From the NCBI RefSeq assembly GCF_902497775.2, contig NZ_OZ024668.1:2317826-2381825 (forward strand): DNA of 64,000 bases. The letters are read 5' to 3'. Positions 1 to 6,986 of the stretch are shown here, in pieces (the first letter of the stretch is position 1; each line of letters begins with the position of its first letter). This DNA comes from Pseudomonas fluorescens. GTDB lineage: Bacteria; Pseudomonadota; Gammaproteobacteria; Pseudomonadales; Pseudomonadaceae. The translations under genes and the position numbers were made by a program. The notes under the pieces were generated by a model that was not told where the DNA came from, ran no database searches, and worked only from the letters and a program-made list of their open reading frames with translations.

Positions 1-1
1 G

Positions 2-850
2 TTGCCTGCCGGCACAATTCTTTGGCGACAACCCACGCAAAGCATCAGCGTCGAGTGTTGGGTGGACTTTCAGGGCAGCCCTAGTGAAAAAATTTACTTT
101 TACATGAACCCGAACAGGGTCGATCTTGGCAAGGACATCGAAATCGGCGTCACTTACCAAGGTAAAGACTATTTGTACTCTTCCCTAACTGGTGGAAAGC
201 TGGACATCGGTTGGACTGTGGCCGGCTGTCCAACAGGTGATACTTGCGGCTGGCAAAAAGAAAGCAAAGCCATGACCTACTCGTTGTTCTTCGTCAAGAA
301 GTCGCCAGCAGGCGATAACAAGGAAGGGCCGATCACTTCACTTGCCAACTACCGGGCGTTCCAGTTTGACGGGGTTGGCGGTGTGCGGCCCGGCGAGAGC
401 TACAACGTCACCGTCAACGGCTTGAACAAATTTCGCTACCTGCCTTGCGAGTCGTCGATCACCATCCAGCCGAGTGTTATCAATTTCGGTGCGATCCGTA
501 CCTCAGGCGCCAAGGTCGGCGCAACGATCAAGGAGGTGCCGTTCACCATCACCGAACAGCGCACCTGCAATGCCGCCTACGGCCTGGGCGGTTACCTGGA
601 GCCGTTGACCGCGACGTTGAACGCGGCGCAGGACACCCTCATTCCGACCGACAACAAATCGGTGGGCATCAGCCTGATCAACGAAGACGACCAGCGTGCC
701 TTGTTCTTCAAGAAAGAGTTCGTGCTGACCCCCAAGACCACCTCGACCACCAATACGCATAACTTCCTGGCACGCCTGAAATGGATGACCGCGACGCCGA
801 CCTTTGGCGAGTTCAATGCCGGCGCGACCCTGGATATTTTCTACAAGTAA
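2..850 (+). CDS. Fimbrial subunit/adhesin-like protein, 5' truncated
   Basis: The frame is open from the window edge to a TAA, so only the C-terminal 282 or so residues are present and the true start lies outside. The last 130 residues look like a chaperone-usher pilin domain: paired cysteines and a C-terminal beta strand ending in GATLDIFYK with a penultimate-type aromatic, as used for donor-strand contact with chaperone and usher. The upstream half (Cys-containing, rich in G, T and N) could be an adhesin or a second domain. The early part is less GC-rich than the following genes, which is common for pilus loci. The chaperone and usher genes would be expected to the left of the window. The fimbrial class is inferred from pattern, and the exact role (tip or shaft) is unknown. 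Confidence 0.6.
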   Translation: MPAGTILWRQPTQSISVECWVDFQGSPSEKIYFYMNPNRVDLGKDIEIGVTYQGKDYLYSSLTGGKLDIGWTVAGCPTGDTCGWQKESKAMTYSLFFVKKSPAGDNKEGPITSLANYRAFQFDGVGGVRPGESYNVTVNGLNKFRYLPCESSITIQPSVINFGAIRTSGAKVGATIKEVPFTITEQRTCNAAYGLGGYLEPLTATLNAAQDTLIPTDNKSVGISLINEDDQRALFFKKEFVLTPKTTSTTNTHNFLARLKWMTATPTFGEFNAGATLDIFYK

Positions 851-950
851 GCGGCAGCGCTGTTGTAGACTCGCCGCTTGCCAGGGAGGCCCGCGTGCTC
901 AGCAACAAGCACCGCGGCCAGGTCAGTCTTTACCTTTTAGGGAAATCCCG

Positions 951-1051
951 ATGTTCAAGATGAACGCGCTGGTGCCAGAACTGATCGTCAGCGACCTGCA
1001 ATGCAGCCGGGCTTTTATTGCGAGACGGGCGGTTTTCGTCCCTGCCCATAA
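951..1051 (+). pseudogene. Remnant of a VOC/glyoxalase-bleomycin resistance family gene
   Basis: The ATG at 951 opens with MFKMNALVPELIVSDLQ followed by CSRAF, which is the usual N-terminus of Pseudomonas VOC-superfamily (glyoxalase/bleomycin resistance) proteins. After about 22 codons the homology stops. In another frame, positions 1019-1051 read CETGGFRPCP and a TAA, which resembles the normal C-terminal end of such a protein. The middle, roughly 90 codons of a family that is usually 110-130 residues, appears deleted. In the original frame translation runs on to a TGA at 1065-1067 that overlaps the next ATG. No functional metal-binding protein can be made from this. Confidence 0.6.
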
Positions 1052-1063
1052 GGAAACCCGCAG

Positions 1064-1591
1064 ATGACCAAGCTCATCACAGGCTGTGCGGTACCAGGCA
1101 ATGCGCGGATCCACCTGCAACTGGCCGGTGCGGATTTCGTTGACGCTCACCGGGCGCAGGTGGCCAACGCCGAGCGTACGGCGCTGGGCCATTTTCTGCA
1201 GCTGATGAGCAGCATGCCGCGATGGATCGACAACCTGATGGTGCTGCGCAATCGCATCGTGCAGTTGTTGGGGCTGAAAGACCTGGGGCGTTTGTCGAGA
1301 ATTGACCTGCAGCGCGACGAGGCGTCTTACCAGGTCAATGAGCGAGTCGGGATTTTCACCCTGATCAGCAATAGCCCGGATGAAGTGCTGCTGGTCGACC
1401 GTGACAAGCACCTGGACGTCTACATTTCATTACTGCGCCTACCCCTGGGCGCCGACAACCGCCGCGAGATTGTGGTGTCCACCGTGGTGCACACCCACAA
1501 TCGCCTCGGCCGGTTGTACATGCTGCCGGTGGCGCCGTTTCACCGGTTTATCGCGCCCATCGCCCTCAAACGCTTGATCCGCGCCAGGTAG
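1064..1591 (+). CDS. DUF2867 domain-containing protein
   Basis: This 175-residue protein has the spacing and motifs of DUF2867 proteins: an early D-A-H segment, then a central MPRWIDNLMVLRNRIVQLLGLKDLG helix region (about residues 50-75) and a C-terminal sequence rich in V, H and N ending in a basic helix. The family has no established enzyme activity and is thought to be cytosolic or lipid-related, with no transmembrane segment here. The ATG overlaps the TGA of the remnant reading frame before it (ATGA), so it was probably translated coupled to the VOC gene before that gene was lost. The family call is good and the function is unknown. Confidence 0.7.
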   Translation: MTKLITGCAVPGNARIHLQLAGADFVDAHRAQVANAERTALGHFLQLMSSMPRWIDNLMVLRNRIVQLLGLKDLGRLSRIDLQRDEASYQVNERVGIFTLISNSPDEVLLVDRDKHLDVYISLLRLPLGADNRREIVVSTVVHTHNRLGRLYMLPVAPFHRFIAPIALKRLIRAR

Positions 1592-1600
1592 GGACTTGCC

Positions 1601-1882
1601 TCAGACGAAGCCTTGCCCAGCGAACCCGCGTGGCAAACGCTGGCGGCCGGGCAGGGCGCTCAGGCGCTCGATCCAGGCGCTGCGCCAATCGCTGGAAGCG
1701 TGTTGAGTGCTGGCTCTGCGCGCGCGGCGCGCGGCATTGCGCTGGTCCTTGCGGGCCGTCTTGAACGCATCGGTGTTGCGGCAGCTGCGGCATTTGACCC
1801 GATTGAGTTCGGTGGTCGCGGTCAGGTTCTTGCCGTGGTGACCGCAAGCAAGGTGGCCGGCGGTCTTGTAGTGGGTGACCAT
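1601..1882 (-). CDS. Small basic zinc-ribbon-like hypothetical protein
   Basis: The start is placed at the ATG at 1882, preceded by a good AAGGAGGAT site, and not at a more upstream in-frame start. The 93-residue product has an N-terminal CGHHGK motif near residue 14 and CRSCRN near residue 31, giving four Cys/His ligand candidates of a small zinc ribbon, followed by a very basic Arg/Ala-rich stretch. That architecture fits a nucleic-acid-binding protein. It converges on the DUF2867 gene with a gap of only nine bases. The function is not known and the zinc binding is inferred from the cysteine pattern. Confidence 0.55.
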   Translation of the reverse strand: MVTHYKTAGHLACGHHGKNLTATTELNRVKCRSCRNTDAFKTARKDQRNAARRARRASTQHASSDWRSAWIERLSALPGRQRLPRGFAGQGFV

Positions 1883-1918
1883 GGGTATCCTCCTTGGCAC
1901 TGTTGACAACAACAGGCT

Positions 1919-2339
1919 CTAAGGTTTGGACCGCTTGGGCACGGGCAGGTTCGGCGTTACTGTCCGCTCAAAGTCGACACTGCGACTATCACCGTCCGGG
2001 CCGATGAACGCGGTCGCGTCGTCTTTGGCCGATGCCCCCGTATCGCAGGTGCCGGCGCATTTTAGACACCACCCAGAACAACACCAGGCCGACGACCAGC
2101 AATGCGCCGGCAAACCACAGGTTTAACACCAGGGTGTCGTGGAATGCCTGCGGCTGCAGGTCGGCGTAGTAGGTGATGTATCCGGACCCGGTCCGGCCGC
2201 CGCGGGGGATGCGCGTCGAGCCTCGCTCCAGGTCCATCCAGCTCGACAGGGTCAGCCACACTGCGCCAAGCACAGCAGCGATGCCCAAGGCCAGGCCCCC
2301 CAGGTCGTCGCTACTCCAGGGGCGAGATCGTTTGCGCAT
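1919..2339 (-). pseudogene. Two-TM membrane protein with an apparent frameshift
   Basis: The reading frame from the ATG at 2339 encodes a protein with two hydrophobic segments (about residues 13-33 and 70-92) flanking a periplasmic-type loop. It runs off after about residue 100 into an arginine-rich tail that stops at 1989. In the other frame, from about 2034 to the TAG at 1919-1921, a sensible acidic tail reads ASAKDDATAF and later TPNLPVPKRSKP. Removing one G from the five-base run at 2035-2039 joins both into a continuous protein of about 139 residues. The break is therefore either a real frameshift or a sequencing error in a homopolymer. The function is unknown. Confidence 0.6.
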
Positions 2340-2401
2340 AAGCGTCCTTGCTTGCTGCCGTCATCCGACGGCTGGAAAATCGCCAGCATACCAGCTGATG
2401 G

Positions 2402-2923
2402 CTAAAAGCCCGAGGTCTGATGCTGCACGCTGAACTGCTTGCGGAACCATTCCTGGAGCATGGCCTTTTCGGCATACAGGCGGTCTGTGTCGGCACGCCG
2501 CCCCGGGCGTTGCAGGTAGAACTTGTCACTCAGGTGCGCATCGGCCTGGCTCAATGCCTGGCCCTGTTGCGACAGGACATAGTGCAGGTCGATACTGGGC
2601 CAGGTGACGTCGCGCATGATCCGCACCGAATAGGCATTGGCGCGCCACGGCTCGTACTGGCCAGCCAGGTCGATGTCGCGGATATCGATGCGCAGGCTCT
2701 GGCCGGGCGGCAGGTAACGCTGGCCAAGCTTGACCAGGTAGGCGCTCAGCTCCTTCATGACATAGGCATCGGCGCCGCGTTGGTAGCCGTTGCTGTCGAG
2801 GCTGGCATCGCGAAAGTGTTCGGGTTTGTCGAAGGTGACTTCGACGTTGGACGTGGCCGCAGGTTGCGCCAGGCTGTTGAAGGCCAGCAGGCTCAAGGTG
2901 GCCAGGGTCAGGGCAGGGCGCAT
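2402..2923 (-). CDS. DUF3016 domain-containing secreted protein
   Basis: The 173-residue product starts with a Sec signal peptide (MRPALTLATLSLLAFNSLAQ, probable cut after LAQ at residue 20). The rest matches DUF3016: V-E-V-T-F-DKPEHFRDA at the start of the mature part, then RYLPPGQSLRIDIRDIDLAG with the conserved acidic D-I-D-L-A-G, and a W-P-S-I-D-L strand. The start has a strong GGAGGTG site. DUF3016 proteins are periplasmic beta-rich proteins of unknown function. It is divergent from the phosphatase gene that follows. Confidence 0.8.
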   Translation of the reverse strand: MRPALTLATLSLLAFNSLAQPAATSNVEVTFDKPEHFRDASLDSNGYQRGADAYVMKELSAYLVKLGQRYLPPGQSLRIDIRDIDLAGQYEPWRANAYSVRIMRDVTWPSIDLHYVLSQQGQALSQADAHLSDKFYLQRPGRRADTDRLYAEKAMLQEWFRKQFSVQHQTSGF

Positions 2924-3008
2924 GATTCACCTCCAGGTGCAGCCTTGCGCAGTTCACTGCACAGGCTTCATTGTACGCCTGTGCAGATTGAAAACAGAGG
3001 AGTCGGTA

Positions 3009-3704
3009 GTGCGCAGGATCGAGCGATTTACAGCCAACACGCGCGGGCGCGATATTGCCGTGGGCGACATCCACGGGCATTTTTCACGCCTGCAGGAACG
3101 GCTGACGGCCATCGGTTTCGATCCCGCGGTGGACCGCCTGTTCAGCGTCGGCGACCTGGTCGACCGCGGTCCGGAGTGCCCGCAGGCCCTGGAATGGCTG
3201 GCGCGGCCGTGGTTTCACGCGGTGCAAGGCAATCATGAAGCCCTGGCGGTCACCCACGTTGACGGCGGTACGCTCGACTACAGCCAGTACCGCGCCGCCG
3301 GCGGCGGCTGGTTCCTGGCCCTGGACGCCGATGAACAGGCGCGCTTTGCCGAACGCTTTCGGCGCATGCCGCTGGCGCTGGAGGTTGAAACCGCAGACGG
3401 GCTGATTGCCCTGCTGCATGCCGATTGCCCGTTCCGCCACTGGTCGCAGTTGCGTGAGTTGCTGGCGGGCACGCCACCGAGCGAGGTCCAGGAGGTCTGC
3501 CAATGGTCGCGCAAACGCCTGTATGCCGGCGATGACACACCGGTCGAGGGGCTGCGGGCGTTGGTCGTCGGGCATACCCCGCAGCGCGAGGTACGGGTGC
3601 TAGGCAACATCTGGCATATCGACACTGGCGGCTGGGCCAGCGGCCAGTTCAGCCTGCTCGACCTTGCCAGCCTCACGGTACTCAACGCCAGCCCAGGTGA
3701 ATGA
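3009..3704 (+). CDS. Serine/threonine-type metallophosphoesterase (PrpA/PphA-like)
   Basis: The start is a GTG at 3009, preceded by AGAGGAG. The 231-residue protein contains the ordered motifs of the calcineurin-like phosphoesterase fold: DIHGH (about residue 19), GDLVDRG (about residue 46) and GNHE (about residue 76), with later His residues in LLHAD and VGHTP completing the two-metal site. Size and motif spacing match bacterial PPP-family phosphatases such as PrpA and PphA, and the diadenosine tetraphosphatase relatives. The substrate cannot be told from sequence. The 3' end overlaps the convergent LysE gene by 23 bases. Confidence 0.8.
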   Translation: MRRIERFTANTRGRDIAVGDIHGHFSRLQERLTAIGFDPAVDRLFSVGDLVDRGPECPQALEWLARPWFHAVQGNHEALAVTHVDGGTLDYSQYRAAGGGWFLALDADEQARFAERFRRMPLALEVETADGLIALLHADCPFRHWSQLRELLAGTPPSEVQEVCQWSRKRLYAGDDTPVEGLRALVVGHTPQREVRVLGNIWHIDTGGWASGQFSLLDLASLTVLNASPGE

Positions 3705-4308
3705 TCACCCCGAGTGCCAAGAGTATCAGCACCGCCCCCGATACCCGCTCAAGCCAAGGCAGCAGGCGGGCAAAGCGCCTGCGCACACGCAGGTTGCCGA
3801 TGGCCGCGGCTACCAGCAAATCCCAGAGCAGCACCGCGCTGAACATCCACCCAGCGTACAGCAGTTTCCAGCCGGCGCTGGTCTGGCTGCCACTAACCAT
3901 GCTTGCCAGGCTGACATAGAACAGGGCGTTTTTCGGATTGAGGATTGCCGACAAAAAACCCATGACCAGGCTCTTGAACCAGGGACTGTTTAGCGCAGCG
4001 TGGTGAGCGCTTGCCTGAGTCAGTGAACTACCGCCGGCATGACGAATGAACAGCACGCCGATGTACAACAGGTAGGCGCAGCCGGCCAGTTGCAGGGCGA
4101 CGAACAACGCGCTGTCTGGCTGCAGCGCCGAGACGCCGCTGAAGGCGGCCACAATGAACACGCCGTTGGCCAGGGCGATGCCCAGGCAGGCGCCGGTCGC
4201 TTTGAGCCAGCCGGCGCTCATCGAGGTGCGTGCGACCAGGAAAAAATCAGGGCCGGGTGACAGCAACGCGAGAAAATGCGCTGCGGCGATGATCAGGAAC
4301 TGTTCCAT
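3682..4308 (-). CDS. LysE/RhtB family amino-acid exporter
   Basis: This 208-residue inner-membrane protein has about six hydrophobic segments and the N-terminal LysE signature LLSPGPDFFLVARTS near residue 15. It is of normal length for the RhtB/LysE group, which exports amino acids such as homoserine, threonine or lysine using the proton gradient. The substrate cannot be assigned. An AraC-type regulator lies directly upstream on the same strand (start 5206, stop 4388), about 80 bases away, and may control it. The gene overlaps the phosphatase gene tail to tail. Confidence 0.85.
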   Translation of the reverse strand: MEQFLIIAAAHFLALLSPGPDFFLVARTSMSAGWLKATGACLGIALANGVFIVAAFSGVSALQPDSALFVALQLAGCAYLLYIGVLFIRHAGGSSLTQASAHHAALNSPWFKSLVMGFLSAILNPKNALFYVSLASMVSGSQTSAGWKLLYAGWMFSAVLLWDLLVAAAIGNLRVRRRFARLLPWLERVSGAVLILLALGVIIHLGWR

Positions 4309-4387
4309 CGATTTCGGACTTCTTCAGCGAGAGGGCTGCTGATTGTCCGTAGCGGGTGCCGCAGTTGTATTGAATAAAATTGCACGC

Positions 4388-5206
4388 TCAGCCGCGGTAC
4401 AAGCCAGGCGTCACCCCGGTATGGGCCTTGAACACTCGCTGGAAGTGGCTCTGGTCGGCGAAGCCCAGGCGGTAGGCGATATCGGCCATGTCCTGGCCCT
4501 TGCGCAGCCACTGGCGCGCGCGGTTGACGCGCAGGTTCAACTGCCAGGCGTGGGGGGTAAGGCCGGTCGCGGCGCGGAACGCGCGGATCAGCTGGTAGCG
4601 GCCCATGCCGGCGCTGCTCGCCAGCTCACCGAGCGGCAGGCTGTCGGCGTCTTCCTGCGCAAGCCGCTGGAGCAAGTCTTCGAGACTGCAGTCGAGGTAC
4701 GTTGGCGTTTTTGCCAAGGGGGCTGTGCGCTGCTCGTCATGATCGCCGATGAACTCGATCAACGCGGCCTCTTTCTCCTGAGGGGTGGCTTGAGAGAACA
4801 ACAGCTCATTGAGCCGGGTGAAGCGCTCATAGGTAGAAGGGTTGCGGGTGATTCGCGCCGGTTTTCCCTGGACCTGCGGTGCCAAGGCGGACTCCATGCG
4901 CAAGGCCTGCAACCAGGCGGCATCCAGGTGGAGCATCTGGTAACTCCAGCTCAGCCCGGGTTCGGGGTTGCAGGCGTGCACGCAGTGCGCCGGGACGAAC
5001 ACCAGGGTGCCCGGGAACAGGCGCGTTTGCGCTTTGCCTGCGCCGGTGAACACGCTGCAACCCAGATCGACCGCACCAATCGAGAACGTCGGATGGCTGT
5101 GCGCCTTGTAGCAGGCACGGCTGTCGCAGGCACGTCGGCTTTCGACATAGGGCAGGGCCGGATCACGCCAGAACAGGGTATGGTTTTTTGCAGGTGCCCG
5201 GTGCAT
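4388..5206 (-). CDS. AraC family transcriptional regulator
   Basis: The start is placed at the ATG at 5206; an upstream TTG would add 13 residues. The 272-residue product has an N-terminal cupin-like ligand domain (histidines in AHSHPTFSIG, then LFPGTLVFVPAHCVHACNP) and two C-terminal helix-turn-helix motifs, the second in the classical DIAYRLGFADQSHFQRVFK form. This is the AraC_binding plus HTH_18 architecture of amino-acid exporter regulators. It lies just upstream of a LysE exporter on the same strand, which suggests local control. The ligand is unknown. Confidence 0.85.
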   Translation of the reverse strand: MHRAPAKNHTLFWRDPALPYVESRRACDSRACYKAHSHPTFSIGAVDLGCSVFTGAGKAQTRLFPGTLVFVPAHCVHACNPEPGLSWSYQMLHLDAAWLQALRMESALAPQVQGKPARITRNPSTYERFTRLNELLFSQATPQEKEAALIEFIGDHDEQRTAPLAKTPTYLDCSLEDLLQRLAQEDADSLPLGELASSAGMGRYQLIRAFRAATGLTPHAWQLNLRVNRARQWLRKGQDMADIAYRLGFADQSHFQRVFKAHTGVTPGLYRG

Positions 5207-5269
5207 GCACGTCAGTCTCAAGGGGCCAAGCCTTGAGCTTATCAAGCTGCCGCGAGTAATTCACCGGCT

Positions 5270-5303
5270 AAAAAACGCCCCCCACGTTGCCGGGAGGGGC
5301 GTC
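5270..5303 (-). terminator. Rho-independent terminator after the 5323-6054 gene
   Basis: On the minus strand a GACGCCCC arm pairs with a GGGGCGT arm across a 14-base loop and is followed directly by a run of six T. It lies 20 bases after the stop of the hypothetical gene and before the AraC gene, so it separates the two transcripts. Confidence 0.75.
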
Positions 5304-5322
5304 TGCGCAGGCTCAGCCGCGG

Positions 5323-6054
5323 TTACAAGGATTGCAGGGCAATGCTCGCCGATTGCGAATCCTGCGGGCTGTCGGCGTCCATCCATACCCATTGGCTTGC
5401 GTCGCCTTGCAGGTTGGAGGTGATGCTCTGGATGTTCGAGGTCTGGATGGTCACCACCCCGGGCTCTTTGGCGGTTGGCCCGATCGTGGTGATCTGGTTG
5501 GGCAGCAGGCCGTTGGAGGTTTCATTGACCACGTACACGATCGCCTTGGCCTCGCGGAACTGACAGGACACGAACTGGGTGATCTTGCTGGCGATCGTCA
5601 GGCTCATCCATTTTGACGGCGGCACCGCATAGTAGCGACTGTACTTGCTGAACGGGTACTGATCGCCATTGGCCTGCAACGGCTGGTTGTTCAGGCCTGC
5701 AGTGTTGGTGGGCATGCTCACGCTGCCGAGCCAGACATCCACCTGGGCATTGCCACTGTTGGGGGATATCGACACCGAGACTGTCTGGGTATCGGTACCC
5801 GAGACAAAACCCACTGCCGCAAGGCCCGCATTGGCCGTGGTGCCAGGTACGGTGATCGGGCAGGGCGGCTGGCTATTGCTCCAGTTCACATTGACCGTGG
5901 CGCTGGTTTGGTTTTGTGCCGAGTTGTACATAAAGATACCGTACAGCTGTCCCGGGCTCAGGGTTGTGCAGGTGGCGGTGTCGCCGGAAGTGAGGGTGAG
6001 ACGTTGGCCGCCGTTCCAGTTGGTCTGGGTGGCGAGTACACCGATGCTTTCCAT
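5323..6054 (-). CDS. Hypothetical beta-rich protein
   Basis: The start is the ATG at 6054, preceded by AAAAGGACA. The product is 243 residues, rich in S, T, N, Q and V with almost no Lys, and has no signal peptide or transmembrane segment. It begins MESIGVLATQTNWNGG and contains two cysteines in the first third (TATCTT and PPCPIT) and another later (QFVSCQF). The composition suggests a beta-sandwich protein. I do not recognise the family. It has its own terminator and faces a LysE gene across a 305-base divergent gap with an inverted repeat. Confidence 0.6.
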   Translation of the reverse strand: MESIGVLATQTNWNGGQRLTLTSGDTATCTTLSPGQLYGIFMYNSAQNQTSATVNVNWSNSQPPCPITVPGTTANAGLAAVGFVSGTDTQTVSVSISPNSGNAQVDVWLGSVSMPTNTAGLNNQPLQANGDQYPFSKYSRYYAVPPSKWMSLTIASKITQFVSCQFREAKAIVYVVNETSNGLLPNQITTIGPTAKEPGVVTIQTSNIQSITSNLQGDASQWVWMDADSPQDSQSASIALQSL

Positions 6055-6359
6055 GGAAATGTCCTTTTCCGAGCGTTGACAGGGCAGGTGGCGGTGCGCT
6101 GCTTTCCTGTGTGCAGTCTCCGTGCACCTGGGCACTCATGTGCCAGAGGGAGGTATAGCCAAGCCCGGGGCAGAAACTGATATTGTTTTGCTATCAGTCG
6201 CGGGGCTCGTTCAAGCGATTCGCTTTAGCCCAGCGCCAAGTTGTTGTTGCAAAAGGATCAATCTGTATAGCCAGGAACACAGTTTTTTCGCTCAGCTGTA
6301 CCTTGACCCCGACACGGTGTGCGCTGGAACCTTGTGGCTCCTGTCACCGGAGAGCCACC
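6055..6359. other. Divergent intergenic region
   Basis: There are 305 bases between two divergent genes. The only structure noted is the inverted repeat at 6176-6198. No convincing sigma-70 or sigma-54 promoter could be fixed by eye and no further reading frame looks coding. Confidence 0.5.
6176..6198. promoter_or_regulatory. ACTGATA-N9-TATCAGT inverted repeat
   Basis: This is a perfect 7-bp inverted repeat with a 9-base spacer in the gap between the divergent genes at 6054 and 6360. Position and symmetry suit an operator for a dimeric regulator. It has no T tract, so it is unlikely to be a terminator. The binding protein is unknown. Confidence 0.4.
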
Positions 6360-6986
6360 ATGGACTTGTCCACCCTCGCGCTGTTCATCCCGGCCTGCTT
6401 TGCCCTGAACATGGCACCCGGCCCGAATAACCTGTTGTCACTGAACAATGCCAGCCGTTACGGCCTGCGTATTGCCTGTGTGGCAGGGATTGGCCGGTTG
6501 CTGGCCTTTGCCGGGATGATCGTGCTGGCAGCCATGGGCCTGGCGGTGGTGCTGCACACCAGCGAGTACCTGTTCCTGGCGGTCAAGGTGCTGGGCGCCG
6601 CCTACCTGTTCTATATCGCCTGGCAGTTGTGGCGGGCGCCGGTGGGCGAGGCGGCGGTGGTCAGCGAGCGCAGCCGTGGCGCCCTGCGTCTGGCGCGCCA
6701 GGAGTTTTGGGTGGCTGCGGGCAACCCCAAGGCGATTCTGATCTTCACCGCCTTCCTGCCGCAATTCATCAGCGTCGGTAGCCCGGTGCCGGTTGCCGAG
6801 CAGTTCGCCTGGCTGGGTGGCATGTTCCTGCTGCTGGAGTGGCTGGCGATTGCCATTTATGGCTGGCTGGGCGCCTACCTGCAGCGCTGGTTCAGCCAGC
6901 CCGGCCCACGGCGGGTGTTCAACAGGGTCAGTGCCACGCTGCTCAGTTGCGCCGGTGTCGGCTTGCTGGCAGCGCGGCGGGCTTAG
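6360..6986 (+). CDS. LysE family translocator
   Basis: The ATG at 6360 is preceded by CCGGAGAG. The 208-residue product is an integral membrane protein of the LysE/RhtB type with about six hydrophobic segments and the signature ALNMAPGPNNLLSLNNA near residue 16, plus the conserved GNPKAILIFTAFLPQF segment in the middle. It would export an unidentified amino acid or derivative. It is the second LysE-type gene in the first 7 kb, but the two are not tandem copies. It converges on the autotransporter gene with a 4-base overlap. Confidence 0.85.
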   Translation: MDLSTLALFIPACFALNMAPGPNNLLSLNNASRYGLRIACVAGIGRLLAFAGMIVLAAMGLAVVLHTSEYLFLAVKVLGAAYLFYIAWQLWRAPVGEAAVVSERSRGALRLARQEFWVAAGNPKAILIFTAFLPQFISVGSPVPVAEQFAWLGGMFLLLEWLAIAIYGWLGAYLQRWFSQPGPRRVFNRVSATLLSCAGVGLLAARRA

